A stretch of DNA of 64,000 nt, taken from contig JACKHS010000002.1 in NCBI GenBank assembly GCA_020638875.1, forward strand, positions 248,001 to 312,000. Direction: 5' to 3'. The DNA is from Planctomycetota bacterium. Lineage in GTDB: Bacteria; Planctomycetota; UBA1135; GCA-002686595. Positions 62,759-64,000 of the stretch are shown one piece after another. The first letter of the stretch is position 1. Each line of letters begins with the position of its first letter. A model generated the notes under the pieces. That model had not been told where the DNA came from, did not search any database, and saw only the letters and a list, made by a program, of their open reading frames with translations. Position numbers and translations under genes: made by a program.

Positions 62759-64000
62759 TCAGCCCTGCGCCAGGAAGCCCTGGGCCTGCTCGGCCGGGAC
62801 GGGCGGGCTGATCAGGTAGCCCTGGATCTCGTTGCACTGCAGGACCTGCAGGAACGCGAGCTGCTTCTCGGTCTCGACGCCCTCGGCGATCACCTTCAGG
62901 TTCAGGCTGCGCCCCATCAGGATGATCGAGGTCGCGATCGCCGCGTCGTCCGTGTTGCTCGTCACGTCGCGGATGAACGACTGGTCGATCTTCAGCGCGT
63001 CGATCGGGAAGCCCTTGAGGTAGCTGAGCGACGAGTAGCCGGTGCCGAAGTCGTCGATCGAGAGGTAGACCCCCGCCTGCTTGATCCGACCGAGCGTGTC
63101 GATCGTCTCGCGGATGTCGTGCATGAGCATCGACTCGGTGACCTCGAGCTCGAGGTGCTGCGGCGCGAGGCCGACGCGCTCGAGGACCTCGTGGACCTTG
63201 TCGGCGAGGCCCGGCTCGCGGAACTGCAGCGGCGAGAGGTTCACGGCCATGCGGACGGGCGCGAAGCCGGCGTCCTGCCAGGCCTTGTTCTGCTTGCAGG
63301 CCGTCTCGAGCACCCACTCGCCGATCGGAACGATCAGCCCGGTCTCCTCGGCCAGCGGGATGAACTGCGCGGGCGAGACCATGCCCAGCTCGGGGTGCTT
63401 CCAGCGCACCAGCGCCTCGAAGCCGGTCAGCCGGCGCGTCGCGGCCTCGACCTTGGGCTGGTAGTACAGCACGAGCTCGTCGCGCTCGAGCGCGTGGCGC
63501 AGGCTGCGCTCGAGCGTCAGGCGCTCGAACACCCAGCGGTCGGTGCCCTCGCTGTGGAAGCGCAGCGCGCTCGAGCCGACCTCGCGCGCGGTGGACAGCG
63601 ACGCCGTCGCGGCGCGGCACAGGGCGGCGGCCTCGTTGCCGTCGACCGGGAAGTTCGCCACGCCGATCGGCACGTCGTGCCCGCAGCGCTCGCGCAGCGC
63701 GGCCTGGAGCGCGTAGCCCAGGCGGGCCGCGTCCTGCACGCGCGCGAGGCTCGGCACGCACACGAGGTGCACGCCCTCCTCGCGCGTGATCGAGATGGCG
63801 CCGCGCGGGTGACTGATCGCGCCGGCGTCCTCGAAGTCGAGCACGGCGCGCGCCAGCACGCGGCCGACGTCCTCGTCGGCGGCGCCGACGGCCAGCACCG
63901 CCACGCTCTCGTCACGCGTGGCGGAGCGCTCGATGCCGCGGCGCAGCTCCAGCGCGAAGCGCTCGCCCCCGCAGAGACCTCCGCGGCAGCGGTCGCCGGC
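62759..64000 (-). CDS. GGDEF-EAL protein (c-di-GMP phosphodiesterase), 5' end outside window
   Basis: The frame is open to the window edge (complement of 62759 to beyond 64000). The N-terminal part has the shape of a GGDEF domain (FALELRRGIERSATRDESVA, PIGVANFPVDGNEAAALCRA) but the active loop reads REEGVH instead of GGDEF, so it should not make c-di-GMP. The EAL domain is intact: FEALVRWKHP, NLSPLQFREPG, LEVTESMLM, SIDDFGTGYSSL, LKIDQSFIRD and AEGVETEKQL, so it should hydrolyse c-di-GMP. It is convergent with the kinase genes, 10 bp apart. Confidence 0.92.
   Translation of the reverse strand, partial: AGDRCRGGLCGGERFALELRRGIERSATRDESVAVLAVGAADEDVGRVLARAVLDFEDAGAISHPRGAISITREEGVHLVCVPSLARVQDAARLGYALQAALRERCGHDVPIGVANFPVDGNEAAALCRAATASLSTAREVGSSALRFHSEGTDRWVFERLTLERSLRHALERDELVLYYQPKVEAATRRLTGFEALVRWKHPELGMVSPAQFIPLAEETGLIVPIGEWVLETACKQNKAWQDAGFAPVRMAVNLSPLQFREPGLADKVHEVLERVGLAPQHLELEVTESMLMHDIRETIDTLGRIKQAGVYLSIDDFGTGYSSLSYLKGFPIDALKIDQSFIRDVTSNTDDAAIATSIILMGRSLNLKVIAEGVETEKQLAFLQVLQCNEIQGYLISPPVPAEQAQGFLAQG

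Overview
This 64 kb window has very high GC (about 73-75% by eye) and is almost entirely coding, with 52 protein-coding loci called. I saw no rRNA, tRNA, CRISPR array, insertion sequence or prophage. The gene content points to a free-living member of the Planctomycetota. The signs are a DUF1800/DUF1501 secreted-protein pair, many lipoproteins with TPR or Sel1 repeats, a YfbK-type von Willebrand factor A protein beside an ECF sigma factor, and a secreted protein with a Cys-rich C-terminal domain of a kind I associate with this phylum. The phylum call is inference; no marker gene is present to prove it.

Layout. 1-10.1 kb: the end of an unknown gene, the DUF1501/DUF1800 pair (-), then a + strand run of DUF4920 lipoprotein, UbiD-family decarboxylase, membrane fusion protein, ABC ATPase and two FtsX-type permeases. 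10.3-25.4 kb (all -): a TPR-like secreted protein, a large secreted beta-helix protein, and a nine-gene run of TonB-dependent receptor, DUF3450 protein, TtpC-like ExbB, ExbB, ExbD, TonB, TPR lipoprotein and two Sel1-repeat lipoproteins. 25.7-35.9 kb: a DUF2339 membrane protein with broken frame, tryptophan 2,3-dioxygenase, a secreted protein with a FG-GAP-like motif, a biotin cluster bioB-bioF-bioD-bioA in which bioF reads straight into bioD and is broken by several frameshifts, a phosphatase-like lipoprotein and a DUF423 protein. 35.9-47.5 kb (-): two paralogous carboxypeptidase-regulatory-like proteins, a YfbK protein fused to an anti-sigma-like N-terminus and its ECF sigma factor, a PRC-barrel protein, a second ECF sigma factor with a small membrane partner, and two SPFH (HflK/HflC-like) proteins. 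47.6-54.5 kb: agmatinase-family hydrolase, DUF4870, RluA-type pseudouridine synthase, Ca/Na antiporter, class I glutamine amidotransferase-like hydrolase, an unknown two-helix membrane protein and aroB. 54.7-58.8 kb: two prepilin-like proteins, a PilX-like protein and a HEAT-repeat protein. 58.9-64 kb: a HAMP-only membrane protein, a CHASE4 histidine kinase and a receiver-kinase hybrid, facing a GGDEF/EAL protein that runs off the window.

How they work together. The most coherent system is the TonB region. Both the TonB-dependent receptor and the secreted beta-helix protein are preceded, on the strand of transcription, by direct repeats with a TTCAC/CTCAC/TTCAT core at exact 11-nt spacing, the architecture of PhoB/PhoP (Pho box) sites. 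I infer a phosphate-starvation-type regulon that makes an outer-membrane uptake receptor, its own energising complex and a secreted partner.

Data quality. Nine apparent frameshifts in three genes fall in alternating GC runs, and six of them fit loss of one GC pair. They look more like base-calling error than biology.
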